Positions 46,325 to 54,710 of a stretch of DNA of 64,000 bases are shown one piece after another; position 1 is the first letter of the stretch, and every line of letters starts with the position of its first letter. The stretch is from Tolypothrix brevis GSE-NOS-MK-07-07A (GTDB lineage Bacteria; Cyanobacteriota; Cyanobacteriia; Cyanobacteriales; Nostocaceae). The notes under the pieces are model-generated. The model was not told where the DNA came from. It did no database searches and saw nothing but the letters and a program-made list of their open reading frames with translations. The translations under genes were made by a program, and so were the position numbers. Where the stretch lies: positions 156,355-220,354 of the forward strand of contig JAHHIJ010000006.1 of assembly GCA_019358985.1 (NCBI GenBank), given 5' to 3'.

Positions 46325-46525
46325 TTGCATACCCCGAAGACTTTTCCAATTGGAGAAAGAGTGTTGATTCTACATCCAGCATATGTGGCTGGGAAAATTG
46401 GAGTAGTCCGCGCTAAAGAAGTGCTTTGGGACGGTCAACCTAGCGGACGTTGGCTGATTTCGATAGATTCTGAGAATATCATAGTATCCCTGAATGCAAA
46501 CGAATTTCAGGTGATTATACGCTAA
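46325..46525 (+). CDS. Small KOW-like conserved protein
   Basis: A 66-residue protein with FPIGERVLILHPAYVAGKIGVV and a W-containing LISIDSENIIVSL strand. The G-[ERK]-V-x(5)-G-x-G-V pattern is typical of KOW or SH3-like barrels. The only in-frame start is TTG at 46325; no ATG is available, which lowers confidence in the exact 5' end. Function unknown. Confidence 0.6.
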   Translation: MHTPKTFPIGERVLILHPAYVAGKIGVVRAKEVLWDGQPSGRWLISIDSENIIVSLNANEFQVIIR

Positions 46526-46536
46526 AAAGAGCAATT

Positions 46537-46797
46537 TTAGGTCGATGTTGGTGGTTCTTCACCAATTCCTAGCTGCTTTTTGCTATGTTTCAACTGCTTC
46601 CAAAGCGCTTTAATTTGGTCGTAAGCGTCAACAGGAGATAATTTACCAGATGTTTCTAAAGCGGTAATAAAGCCGACTTTTTGAGCAAACTCTTGGAGAT
46701 TGGCATTAAATACAAGCTCTTGTGGTCTAGCTTGACCGTAATAGCGACTTCGAGGGTAAAGAAACTTATCTTTCTCGTTGTGATTTGGCTGCACCAT
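46537..46797 (-). CDS. Small conserved protein, DUF7219-like
   Basis: An 86-residue protein with KFLYPRSRYYGQARPQELVF, then NANLQEFAQKVGFITALETSGKLSP and IKALWKQLKHSKK. This pattern resembles DUF7219 proteins of cyanobacteria, which have no assigned role. It ends 12 bp from the convergent KOW-like gene. Confidence 0.6.
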   Translation of the reverse strand: MVQPNHNEKDKFLYPRSRYYGQARPQELVFNANLQEFAQKVGFITALETSGKLSPVDAYDQIKALWKQLKHSKKQLGIGEEPPTST

Positions 46798-47323
46798 TAA
46801 TTTACCCCTTATAGAAAATAACTTTATGCTTTAATCTATTCTTAACCTAATTTTTCAAGATAACATATTTAATCAAAATATCATACGTAATATCCTCCTA
46901 AAGGTTGAGTTAAGGAGAGATGGGGGAGACAAGGAGACGAGTAACTAAATAGAAAATAATTGCTTAAATCTTCATAAATATAGCGCTTCTCGGTTGCGTA
47001 CAATACGTGGTGTAGAGACTTCGTATTTCGCGTCTCTACATTAGACATCGACCGAATTGAACTATGCGTTGCCTCAAACCCTTGATTAGACGTAGCAGTG
47101 CTACGTCTCTACATTGTTTTCTGGAGATGTCTATTAGACATAGGAGTGGAAATGAACTATGCATTGCCTAAAACCCTTGTAGAGACGTAGCACAGAATAG
47201 TCTTTACGTTTTTGCGCGAACAACGGGGGGGAACCCCCGCAGAGCGCCGGCTCCCCATCCCCTCTCCTTTTTAAGGAGGGGGTGAGGTGAGGTTAAACGG
47301 ATATTATAATTAATCATGCGAAC
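46798..47323. repeat. Intergenic block of hairpin repeats
   Basis: Contains the hairpin GTAGAGACTTCG...CGTCTCTAC (47012-47039), the 92-bp MITE copy 3 (47042-47133), a second partial MITE from 47134 (with a broken GACGTAGCAC arm) and a GGGGGGGAACCCCC palindrome (about 47225-47238) related to the repeat at 41.93 kb. No ORF is credible in this stretch. Confidence 0.75.
47042..47133. mobile_element. 92-bp MITE with TAGACATC ends (copy 3)
   Basis: From TAGACATCGACCGAATT to GGAGATGTCTA, with a central GACGTAGCAGTGCTACGTC hairpin and the AAACCCTTG stretch. Same length and layout as the copies at 8278 and 14203. Confidence 0.7.
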
Positions 47324-47524
47324 ATGATATTACCTATGAATAATGCACAATCTTGGCACATTGTCAAGCGCCCTGCCGGAAATTGCGAAATCGTCCCCAG
47401 CCAAGAAATAACCGAGGACGATAATCTAGAAATTATAGAACAATGGGGACCATTTATCTCAGAAGGAGAGGCGATCGCCCGCCGCGTAGGGCTGATTCGC
47501 TCAGGCAAATGTCAACCCGTTTGA
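47324..47524 (+). CDS. Small conserved cyanobacterial protein
   Basis: A 66-residue protein: SWHIVKRPAGNCEIVPSQ, then EQWGPFISEGEAIARRVGLIRSGKCQP. I recall similar sequences as a short cyanobacterial family sometimes mislabelled as DDE transposase; nothing in it resembles a transposase. The second ATG (47336, MNNAQSW) may be the true start. It ends at the edge of an IS200/IS605-like right-end relic. Confidence 0.6.
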   Translation: MILPMNNAQSWHIVKRPAGNCEIVPSQEITEDDNLEIIEQWGPFISEGEAIARRVGLIRSGKCQPV

Positions 47525-47690
47525 CATACTCCCTGACCTGAAAGTTCAGGGATTCTGGATTCAAACAGCAACAGCAGGCATAGCCCGTCTTAGATCACCT
47601 AGTCCAACAGACAAAGCCAAGCGCCTGCTCCTACTATTGTACCAAAAACCAGTACTTTAAGGACGGGGCTTTAGACCCAAATTTTTGGTA
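47522..47690 (-). mobile_element. IS200/IS605-like solo end relic (tentative)
   Basis: The minus strand ends CAGGGAGTATGTCAA after a CCCTGA/TCAGGG stem, the same design as the relic at 59899 (GGGGAGTGTCAA). No tnpA or tnpB frame remains. It may be the leftover of a TnpB-only element or a palindrome-associated mini-element. The opposite boundary is uncertain. Confidence 0.4.
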
Positions 47691-47731
47691 AACACGTGTA
47701 GAGACTTCGTATTTCGCGTCTCTACAGGTGT

Positions 47732-49015
47732 TCATTTTTCTGCCCTTGTAGTACCTTTGCCAGCAATTTCTTTACCCAAAACTTCTACTGCTTTCGCGAA
47801 TTGCGGGTCGGCTTGTGTAGCAAGTTTATCACGTTCGCGCAGCCACAATTGGTCTTTCTGGGCATTAGTCAAATCTACCTTGACATCTGGGTCTATTCCA
47901 TGCTTATTAATATCTTTACCACTGGGGGTATGATATTTAGCGATCGTTACTGCTAATCCTGAGCCATCATCAAGAGGACGTACCGATTGTACTAAACCTT
48001 TCCCAAAGGTTTGAGTACCAACTATAACAGCACGCTTATTATCCTGCAATGCGCCGGAGAGGATTTCACTAGCACTAGCGGAACCTTTATCTACCAACAC
48101 CACCAGCGGTTTATTTGTCAAAGCGCGTCCGTTTGCCACTTCTGCTTCTGCCTCACCTTGGCGAGGAATAGTTGAGACAATGGTACCCTTATTGATAAAC
48201 ATTCGGGCAATGTCCACACTAGCGAATAATAAACCACCTGGATTTCCGCGCAGATCCAGAACATAACCAGCAACCTTTTTGCTTTCTAAATCTTTAATTG
48301 CGCTTTGCATTTCCTTAGCCGCATTAGCGCTGAACTGGTTCAAGCGAATGTATCCGGTGTTTCCTGCTGGCGTCTGCTTTTGGGAATACTTCACAGGATG
48401 GATTTCAATCCGTGCGCGTTTAATTTGAAAATCTTTTTGTTGACCGTTACGCTCAACACTTAAATTTACCAAAGTATTTGGTTCACCACGAATTAAGGAT
48501 ACAGCCTGATTGGTATCCATTCCCTTAGTCGATTTCCCGTCAATTTTGAGGATCTTATCCTTTGCCAGAATTCCAGCCTTAAAAGCCGGTGTATCCTCAA
48601 TGGGAGCAATTACAACCAACTGCTTCGTTTTTTCATCTTGACTAATTGTGATGCCTATGCCTATCAATTCGCCAGAGGTGTCCACTTGCATATTCTTGAA
48701 CTCCCTGGGGTCCATAAACCGGGTATATGGATCATCCAGCTTTTTCAGCATTTCCCGGATGGATTTGTAAGCTTCTTGCTTGTTGGTGTAGGACTTGCTC
48801 AAGTACTCACGACGAACAGCCTGCCAATCTAATTGATTAAAAGTACCGTCTACGTATTGACGTTGAACAATTTGCCAAACCTGGTCTACCAATTCTTTGG
48901 GACTTTCTTTAAATAAAGCCTGTCCTTGGGAGTTAATGCCAAGACTAGTAACAGCAATTGTAGTTAATGTTACTGCCGTAGCACCCAAAACAAGTCCATT
49001 TCTTGTAATCACCAT
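47732..49015 (-). CDS. ctpC: Carboxyl-terminal processing protease (S41), probably CtpC
   Basis: A 427-residue C-terminal processing peptidase of the thylakoid or periplasmic space. An N-terminal membrane or signal segment (about 8-27) is followed by the LVDQVWQIVQRQYVDGTFNQ helix, a PDZ domain (about 110-200, SGELIGIGITIS and LAKDKILKIDGKS) and the peptidase core. The Ser nucleophile is in DKGSASASEILSGAL, and the general-base Lys is in TFGKGLVQ. Cyanobacteria have CtpA, CtpB and CtpC; CtpA processes the D1 protein. Length and N-terminus suggest CtpC, but paralogue assignment is provisional. Confidence 0.88.
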   Translation of the reverse strand: MVITRNGLVLGATAVTLTTIAVTSLGINSQGQALFKESPKELVDQVWQIVQRQYVDGTFNQLDWQAVRREYLSKSYTNKQEAYKSIREMLKKLDDPYTRFMDPREFKNMQVDTSGELIGIGITISQDEKTKQLVVIAPIEDTPAFKAGILAKDKILKIDGKSTKGMDTNQAVSLIRGEPNTLVNLSVERNGQQKDFQIKRARIEIHPVKYSQKQTPAGNTGYIRLNQFSANAAKEMQSAIKDLESKKVAGYVLDLRGNPGGLLFASVDIARMFINKGTIVSTIPRQGEAEAEVANGRALTNKPLVVLVDKGSASASEILSGALQDNKRAVIVGTQTFGKGLVQSVRPLDDGSGLAVTIAKYHTPSGKDINKHGIDPDVKVDLTNAQKDQLWLRERDKLATQADPQFAKAVEVLGKEIAGKGTTRAEK

Positions 49016-49345
49016 AATGACAGCTGCGCGGCTAAGGAAAAAACATATTCAGTATGCCCAATCTAACACAGGGTATCACTGTAAAGACCGGGCATGTATT
49101 CTTCTTTCAGAAAAATGATTTGCAATCCGGTTTTTCTGGGGACTGGGGACTAGGGATCGGGATCGGGATTAGCACCTTAGTAAGTAGATGGGCATAAATA
49201 AACGCTCCTGAACGTAGTAACGGCTTCAGCCGTTAATCCCGACTCGACGAGCGGTAAACCGCTCACTACGAACCAGGAGAGTATTTTACATTTAATTTCG
49301 CCCACTTACTTAATCTATTTCAACTAGTCCCTAGTCCCTAATCTA
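49016..49345. repeat. Imperfect inverted-repeat element between ctp and ispG
   Basis: From about 49145 (GGGGACTAGGGA) to 49342 (TCCCTAGTCCCTA), outer arms are complementary. Inside, AGTAAGTAGATGGGC pairs with GCCCACTTACTT, and CGCTCCTGAACGTAG pairs with CTACGAACCAGGAG. Together they could form a long cruciform of roughly 200 bp, consistent with a MITE. No coding content. Confidence 0.45.
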
Positions 49346-50572
49346 TTATGGTTCTACCCAGCGATCGTCTGCTTTAATCAAATTAATTAACTCTTCTACA
49401 CCTTTCTCTTCTGGTACTTTTTTGATTTCTTCTCTCCCTCGATAGAGAGAAATATAGCCAGGAGTCTTGCCGACATAACCATAGTCAGCATCAGCCATTT
49501 CTCCTGGACCATTGACAATACAACCCATAACTGCAATATCTAGCCCAGTTAAGTGTTTTGTTGCTTCCCGGACTTTGTGTAGCACTTCTTCTAAATTAAA
49601 CAAAGTACGTCCGCAGGAAGGACACGCGACGTACTCCACCATCGTCTTTCGCAATCCTAAAGCTTGTAAAATGCTGTAACAGACGGGAATTTCTTTTTCT
49701 GGTGCTTCAGTCAGAGAGACGCGAATTGTATCGCCAATGCCATCAGCTAGCAAGGTGGCAATACCCGCAGTGGATTTAATCCGTCCGTATTCACCATCAC
49801 CAGCTTCTGTCACGCCCAAATGTAAAGGATAATCCATACCGAGGTCGTCCATGCGCTTTGCCATCAAGCGATATGCGGCTACCATCACCGGCACTCGTGA
49901 AGCTTTCATGGAAATAACCAAATTATGAAAATCCAAAGATTCACAGATGCGAATGAATTCCAAAGCAGATTCTACCATTCCTTCTGGGGTGTCGCCGTAG
50001 GTAAATAGCATTCTTTCGGCTAGGGAACCGTGATTTACGCCGATTCGCATTGATTTACCTTGGTCGCGCAAGGAAACTACTAGAGGTTCTAAAGTTTCAC
50101 GCACTTTTTCGCCGATTTCATCAAATTCCTTTTTAGTAAATTCGTTTCTATTCGCATTTGGCTTTTCAAACACATATAAACCAGGATTAATCCGCACTTT
50201 TTCGATGTGTTTGGCAACTTCCAAGGCAATTTTCATGCCGTTGTGATGCACATCAGCAACAATGGGTACGTCTTGGTAAGTTTTAATTAATTTTTGTTTA
50301 ATTTCTGCTAATGCTTTGGCATGAGCCATACTTGGTACTGTGACTCGGACAATTTCGCAGCCAATTTCGTGCAAACGCCGAATTCCTGCTACAGAACCAT
50401 CAATATCAAGTGTGTCTTCATTAATCATCGACTGGACTACCACGGGGAAGCTGCCCCCAATGGTGACATTGCCAACTCTCACGGGACGGGTTTTGCGTCG
50501 TTTAATAGTTGTGTCAAAAGAGGCTGAACTGGATGCGGTGCTTGAAGTTGTAAGTGTTGGTAAGGTTTGCAT
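49346..50572 (-). CDS. ispG: 4-Hydroxy-3-methylbut-2-enyl diphosphate synthase (GcpE)
   Basis: Iron-sulfur enzyme converting MEcPP to HMBPP in the MEP isoprenoid pathway. The 408-residue length is normal. [21 protein letters not shown] start ([16 protein letters not shown]), GINHGSL-type loop (IGVNHGSL), and the [4Fe-4S] ligands in CPSCGRT and GCIVNGPGE are all present. It uses ferredoxin in cyanobacteria. It appears to stand alone; neighbours are a protease gene and cofG, both over 280 bp away. Confidence 0.96.
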   Translation of the reverse strand: MQTLPTLTTSSTASSSASFDTTIKRRKTRPVRVGNVTIGGSFPVVVQSMINEDTLDIDGSVAGIRRLHEIGCEIVRVTVPSMAHAKALAEIKQKLIKTYQDVPIVADVHHNGMKIALEVAKHIEKVRINPGLYVFEKPNANRNEFTKKEFDEIGEKVRETLEPLVVSLRDQGKSMRIGVNHGSLAERMLFTYGDTPEGMVESALEFIRICESLDFHNLVISMKASRVPVMVAAYRLMAKRMDDLGMDYPLHLGVTEAGDGEYGRIKSTAGIATLLADGIGDTIRVSLTEAPEKEIPVCYSILQALGLRKTMVEYVACPSCGRTLFNLEEVLHKVREATKHLTGLDIAVMGCIVNGPGEMADADYGYVGKTPGYISLYRGREEIKKVPEEKGVEELINLIKADDRWVEP

Positions 50573-50856
50573 AACCTATTAGGTAAATTTGCTGTAGCTA
50601 AAATATCAGATTAAAAAAAGCTCTGTTTCCCAGATTGCCATAGATGAGGCATTTTTTGGAGTATGTAGTTGAAAAAAGGATGAAATCTGTTCGCGTTCGC
50701 GGAGCGTCCCGAAGGGAAGCGTCTCCGAAGGAGAAGGATGAAGGATGAAAAAAGAAAGAATATACTTTAGACATTGACCGAATTTAAATATGCGTTATCC
50801 AGAAAGCCTAGAGACGTAGCAGTGCTACGTCTCTACATTTTTTGATCCTTTTTTGG
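50573..50856. repeat. Intergenic gap with truncated MITE and hairpin
   Basis: Holds a GTTCGCGGAGCGTCCC/AAGCGTCTCC module (50691-50735) of the small dispersed type, a TAGACATTGACCGAATTT end (50768) and the hairpin GTAGCAGTGCTACGTC (50814 onward), a one-ended copy of the 92-bp MITE. No ORF. Confidence 0.6.
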
Positions 50857-51843
50857 TCAAAGACTGTGTTCTTGTGGCTTATGGGGATTAGTTCGCTTTT
50901 GCTTCACCGGTGTTTGCAATTCCACTGATAACCAATCATCAAACTGCGGATAAATTGGCAACCTCGGCACAACTTCCCAGCCAGCGGGGTGTAGAATTTC
51001 TTCCAATGTCTCTGCTTGAAGATGCTGATAATCGGGATTTACTTCATCTTTTGGTCCAATTCCCCCTAAATCCCTTGCCCCAGCTTCTATACAAGCGAGT
51101 AACCATCGGTGATCTTTGACTAAATTCGGGGGAATTTGAATGGTAATATCTGGGGGGAGAATTTGACGTGCTTGAAAAACGACTTCTGGTAATTTATACA
51201 GGTCAAAACCAGGTGCATCAAAGGTTTGCTGATATCCGGGGCTATGAGGTTGCAAGATGACTTCTTGAATGTGATGATAACGCTGATGTAGGCAAGTTAT
51301 GGCTTCTAATGTTTCCCACCAATCATCCTCAGTTTCGCCTATTCCCAGTAGTAACCCTGTTGTAAAAGGAATTTGTAACTTACCCGCTAACTCTAATTGT
51401 TGCGATCGCACGAATGGTACTTTACTTGGTGCGTATTTATGTACTGTATTTAATAATATTGGGTTTAATTGCTCTAACATCAACCCCATAGATACATTAA
51501 CTGTCTTTAATTTTTCCATTTCTTCATAGCTCAAAACTCCCGCATTAGTGTGTGGCAAAAACCCCATTGAAAGTGCCAACTTACACAAATCATAAATCCG
51601 CTGAAACCAAGCTTGACGCCGTGACGAAGAGGGATGCACTTCACCACTGAGTATGAGGATTTCACAGACATTTTTGCTTTGAAGTTGTTTTAAAAGACTT
51701 TCTGCGGCTGATACAGTCATCCAGGGACTAATAAACGAATCTGTGCGAAAGTTGCAGTAAGTACAGCGATTAAAGCACTCGTATGTCGGAACAATTGTAT
51801 AAGCAGGACTATAAGTAACTGTGCGTGAATGAGAAATTTCCAT
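50857..51843 (-). CDS. cofG: 7,8-Didemethyl-8-hydroxy-5-deazariboflavin synthase subunit CofG
   Basis: Radical SAM half of FO synthase. With CofH it joins a tyrosine-derived fragment to a ribityl-aminouracil to give 8-HDF (FO), the antenna chromophore of some photolyases. The 328-residue protein has Cys23, Cys27 and Cys30 in CFNRCTYCNFR, and SGEVHPSSSRR, HTNAGVLSYEEM and GLMLEQLNP are CofG-typical. CofH is not in the window. Fits the 8-HDF-type photolyase at 44.4 kb. Monocistronic as far as can be seen. Confidence 0.92.
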   Translation of the reverse strand: MEISHSRTVTYSPAYTIVPTYECFNRCTYCNFRTDSFISPWMTVSAAESLLKQLQSKNVCEILILSGEVHPSSSRRQAWFQRIYDLCKLALSMGFLPHTNAGVLSYEEMEKLKTVNVSMGLMLEQLNPILLNTVHKYAPSKVPFVRSQQLELAGKLQIPFTTGLLLGIGETEDDWWETLEAITCLHQRYHHIQEVILQPHSPGYQQTFDAPGFDLYKLPEVVFQARQILPPDITIQIPPNLVKDHRWLLACIEAGARDLGGIGPKDEVNPDYQHLQAETLEEILHPAGWEVVPRLPIYPQFDDWLSVELQTPVKQKRTNPHKPQEHSL

Positions 51844-51995
51844 AGAAAACCTGAGGATATGACAAAGAGAGCTAGAATGCAGACAATATAAGCATCATAG
51901 TTCTCTGACGCTGTTGATAATATAGGGCAAACACACCTGAAAGTGGTATAATAAAGGTTGATTTTTGGATGAATGTATGATTAAAATTTGATTTT

Positions 51996-52913
51996 TTATT
52001 GCTTGGGTGAAGCATCGCCAAACTTAATTAAAAGTGCGATCGCTATACTCACAACTAAAATTATTACCATACTCAAAGCTGAACCAAAGCCCCAATTTTG
52101 GGTAGATCCAAGAAACTGATTATAAATCAATCTTGCGGCTGTCATACTAGAAGCACCACCGAGCAATTCTGGGTCAACAAAATCCCCCAATCCGGTTATG
52201 AATACTAACATTGAACCAGCAGCAATTCCTGGCAAAGTTTGAGGTATAGTCACTTGCCAAAAAGCTTGCAGAGGATTTGCACCTAAATCTGCCGCAGCTT
52301 CTAACAAGCGTTTGTCTAGTTTTTCTAAAGAGGCATATAAAATTAAAGCCATGTATGGCAGCAATCCATAGCTCATACCAATTAATACTGCTGAATCTTG
52401 GTTTAATAAATCTAAAGTAGGCAAACCTAAATTGCTGAGGATACTGTTAATTAAACCAGTGGGACGGAGGATTGTAATCCAAGCGTAAGAACGAAGTAAA
52501 GAAGAAGTCCACAAAGGTAAGACAAAGCCTAATAAAAGTAAATTACGCCAGCGCTTCGGTGCTATTTGAGCAATCCAATAGGCTACGGGTAAAGCGAAAA
52601 TTAAACAAATTATTGTGGTAGCGATCGCCAAAAAAAGCGATCTCTTAATTACTTGCAAATAAAGTGGGTCAAATATCCGAATATAATTACTCAATCCACT
52701 CGGATTTACTAAATCCCCCGGTCGAATATTCGGTACTAAACTTAATTCAAAAATTATCAGTGTGGGTAAAACTAGCAAAAGTAACAACCAAACACCAGAT
52801 GGTGCAAGTAATGCCAGCGGTTGCAGCCAGTTAAAATTTAAGCGATGCACTTTTGGCAATTGAGCGATATCGCTTGACGAATTTAGTTGAGAACGACGAG
52901 TTTGGGTAGACAC
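51996..52913 (-). CDS. potB: ABC transporter permease (PotB-type)
   Basis: Inner-membrane permease of a spermidine/putrescine-type importer. The 305 residues have about six membrane segments and the EAA loop EAAADLGANPLQAFWQVTIPQTLPGI that contacts the ATPase. It follows the binding protein gene by 169 bp that hold a MITE-like element. No PotC-type second permease is present; the next gene is cofG. Polyamine specificity is inferred from the PotA/PotD-like neighbours, not shown. Confidence 0.8.
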   Translation of the reverse strand: MSTQTRRSQLNSSSDIAQLPKVHRLNFNWLQPLALLAPSGVWLLLLLVLPTLIIFELSLVPNIRPGDLVNPSGLSNYIRIFDPLYLQVIKRSLFLAIATTIICLIFALPVAYWIAQIAPKRWRNLLLLGFVLPLWTSSLLRSYAWITILRPTGLINSILSNLGLPTLDLLNQDSAVLIGMSYGLLPYMALILYASLEKLDKRLLEAAADLGANPLQAFWQVTIPQTLPGIAAGSMLVFITGLGDFVDPELLGGASSMTAARLIYNQFLGSTQNWGFGSALSMVIILVVSIAIALLIKFGDASPKQ

Positions 52914-52946
52914 AAAATTGAGTTTTTTAGTTGTTAATTTTTAGTT

Positions 52947-53054
52947 ATAGCAGATTCCGCTTTCATGGAATACAAGAGACGTAGCACTGCTACGTCTCTA
53001 CAAGGAGAGGGGTTTTATATATATATGTACTTCATTTACCTAAAATCTGCTGTA
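52947..53054. mobile_element. About 106-bp MITE-like element with AGCAGATT ends (copy 2)
   Basis: ATAGCAGATT at 52947 and AATCTGCTGT at 53044 are inverted; the inside holds a GACGTAGCACTGCTACGTC hairpin and TGTACTTCATTTACCT, the inverse of the flank at 11165-11190. It lies between the binding-protein and permease genes. Confidence 0.6.
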
Positions 53055-53082
53055 TTAGTTGTTTCGTAAAATCCTAACTATT

Positions 53083-54168
53083 TTAGCCGCTGGTTAATTG
53101 TGTCCAGTAGCGTTCGTAAACTTCTTCAAATTGTCCCAAAGGAGTTAAGCGATCGCACTTCTCTAAAACTGACTCTGGAGGAAATAAATTTAGATTGTTT
53201 TGTAATTCTTTTGGTAATTTCTCAAATCCAGCGCGATTGGGGGTAGAAATGCCCAAACGTTCACTGATTTGTGCGGCTACTTGTGGTTGTAAAACAAAGT
53301 TAATCCAAGCATAAGCTCCATCGATATTCGGGGCTGTTTTGGGAATTACAATTGTATCAGTCCATAACGAAGAACCACTGCGGGGAGTTACATATTTGAG
53401 TTTAGGATTTTCTTTAGTCATTTTTACCCCATCTGTTGAGTAACACATTGCCAATACTAAATCTCCTGCCAAGATTTGATTTCTCCATGTATCAGTATCA
53501 AAAGCAGCGATCGCTGGTTTCAGAGTTTTCAATTTTTCATAAGCTTCTTTAATTTCATTTTCGTTTTTTGAGTTATAGGAATAACCAAGCATTTTCAAAA
53601 CTGCACCCATTACCTCTCGCACATCATTTAACAACGTCATCCGCTTTGATAATAGCTTTTGGTTCTGCCAAAGATAGTCCCAATCTTCCGGTGGTGGATT
53701 GAGTATTTCGGAATTGTAAAGTAAACCGGTTGTCCCCCAATTAAAGGGGATACTATAGCGGTTATTGGGATCGTAACTGGGATTTTGAAATCGGGGAAAT
53801 AAATTATCGAAACCAGTCAAGCGATCGCGTTTTATTTCTGCTAACAACCCTAATTCAACCATCTTCTGCACCATATAATCAGATGGGTAAATCGCGCTGT
53901 AAGTACCACCACCACTAGCTTGCAATTTAGCTAACATTACATCATTGGAATCATACACATCTGCAAGCACTTTCACGCCAAGCTGGTTAGTAAAACTTTG
54001 CAGCAATTCTGGATCAGTATATTGTGTCCAAGTGTAGATATATAATTGGTCACGGGAACCTTTACTAGTAGAATTAGCTCGCACTTGGGCAAGTCTCCAG
54101 CCACAACTAGTCAAAGATAAACTAGAAAGTGCTGCAACTCCTTTTAAAATTTCTCTTCTTTTAGTCAT
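53083..54168 (-). CDS. potD: Extracellular solute-binding lipoprotein (PotD/PotF-like)
   Basis: A 361-residue periplasmic binding protein. The N-terminus MTKRREILKGVAALSSLSLTSC ends in a lipobox LTSC with Cys22, so it is probably a lipoprotein. The mature part has the PotD-like layout: LYIYTWTQYTDPELLQSF, DVYDSNDVMLAKLQASGG, YPSDYMVQKM and the hinge at RYSIPFNWGTTGLLYN. It likely captures polyamines or similar amines for the PotA/PotB-type transporter. The 4HB cassette splits it from the ATPase gene. Confidence 0.85.
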   Translation of the reverse strand: MTKRREILKGVAALSSLSLTSCGWRLAQVRANSTSKGSRDQLYIYTWTQYTDPELLQSFTNQLGVKVLADVYDSNDVMLAKLQASGGGTYSAIYPSDYMVQKMVELGLLAEIKRDRLTGFDNLFPRFQNPSYDPNNRYSIPFNWGTTGLLYNSEILNPPPEDWDYLWQNQKLLSKRMTLLNDVREVMGAVLKMLGYSYNSKNENEIKEAYEKLKTLKPAIAAFDTDTWRNQILAGDLVLAMCYSTDGVKMTKENPKLKYVTPRSGSSLWTDTIVIPKTAPNIDGAYAWINFVLQPQVAAQISERLGISTPNRAGFEKLPKELQNNLNLFPPESVLEKCDRLTPLGQFEEVYERYWTQLTSG

Positions 54169-54173
54169 TTGTT

Positions 54174-54242
54174 AATAGTCAATGGTCAAGAGTCAATGGT
54201 CAATGGTCAATGGTCAATGGTCAAGAGTCAAGGGTCAATAGT
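54174..54242. repeat. Left heptad repeat block (GTCAATG) of the 4HB cassette
   Basis: Tandem GTCAATG/GTCAAGA units begin six bases before the ATG of the binding-protein gene on the minus strand. They are the inverse of the TTGACTA/TTGACTC units at 54623-54710. Confidence 0.85.
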
Positions 54243-54244
54243 TA

Positions 54245-54616
54245 TTAAGTTTCTGGGACGTTGCCAATTGACTTGAGGTATGCATTTAATTGAGGTGCTA
54301 GATCGTGAATTATTAACTTAAGTTTATCTATTTGTTGATCTGTTAACAGCTTCCGTGTATACGCTCGTCTTAGCCAGTGCTGAGTTTCATTTAAAGAGCC
54401 TCTTGCTATTTTTACAAATCTTCGATTGTCTTGGTAACTACCTCTTCCAACACCTTCTGCTATGTTTGCCCCAATGCTATCTGCTGACCGTACAATTTGT
54501 TTACCGATAGTATCCTTCGCAAAAAAATTCCATTGTTCAACTATTTTCCAAATTTCATCTGCTAATTGTTCTGCCAATCGATAAACCCTTAATTTTTGAA
54601 AATACTTACTAGACAT
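54245..54616 (-). CDS. Four-helix-bundle protein (23S rRNA intervening-sequence type)
   Basis: A 123-residue helical protein with the family signature FQKLRVYRLAEQLADEIW, then IVRSADSIGANIAEGVGRGS and EAGSLNETQHWL-type helix (ARGSLNETQHWLRRA). Such proteins are encoded within 23S rRNA intervening sequences and in free-standing cassettes; they bind RNA or form pentameric bundles, but the role is unclear. It stands between heptad-repeat blocks inside a pot-like operon, so it looks like an inserted cassette. The reading frame is intact. Confidence 0.85.
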   Translation of the reverse strand: MSSKYFQKLRVYRLAEQLADEIWKIVEQWNFFAKDTIGKQIVRSADSIGANIAEGVGRGSYQDNRRFVKIARGSLNETQHWLRRAYTRKLLTDQQIDKLKLIIHDLAPQLNAYLKSIGNVPET

Positions 54617-54622
54617 TTACGC

Positions 54623-54710
54623 ACTCTTAACTATTGACTATTGACTCTTGACTCTTAACTATTGACTCTTGACTATTGACTCTTGACTCTTAACTATTGA
54701 CTCTTGACTA
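54623..54710. repeat. Right heptad repeat block (CTATTGA/CTCTTGA) of the 4HB cassette
   Basis: About twelve 7-bp units alternating TTGACTA, TTGACTC and TTAACTA. They run into the stop codon of the ATPase gene (54708-54710) and are inverse to the left block. Confidence 0.85.

Noticed and set aside
47324..47524. DDE transposase
   Set aside because: The 66-residue protein has no catalytic DDE triad and is too short; the label appears to be a carried-over name.
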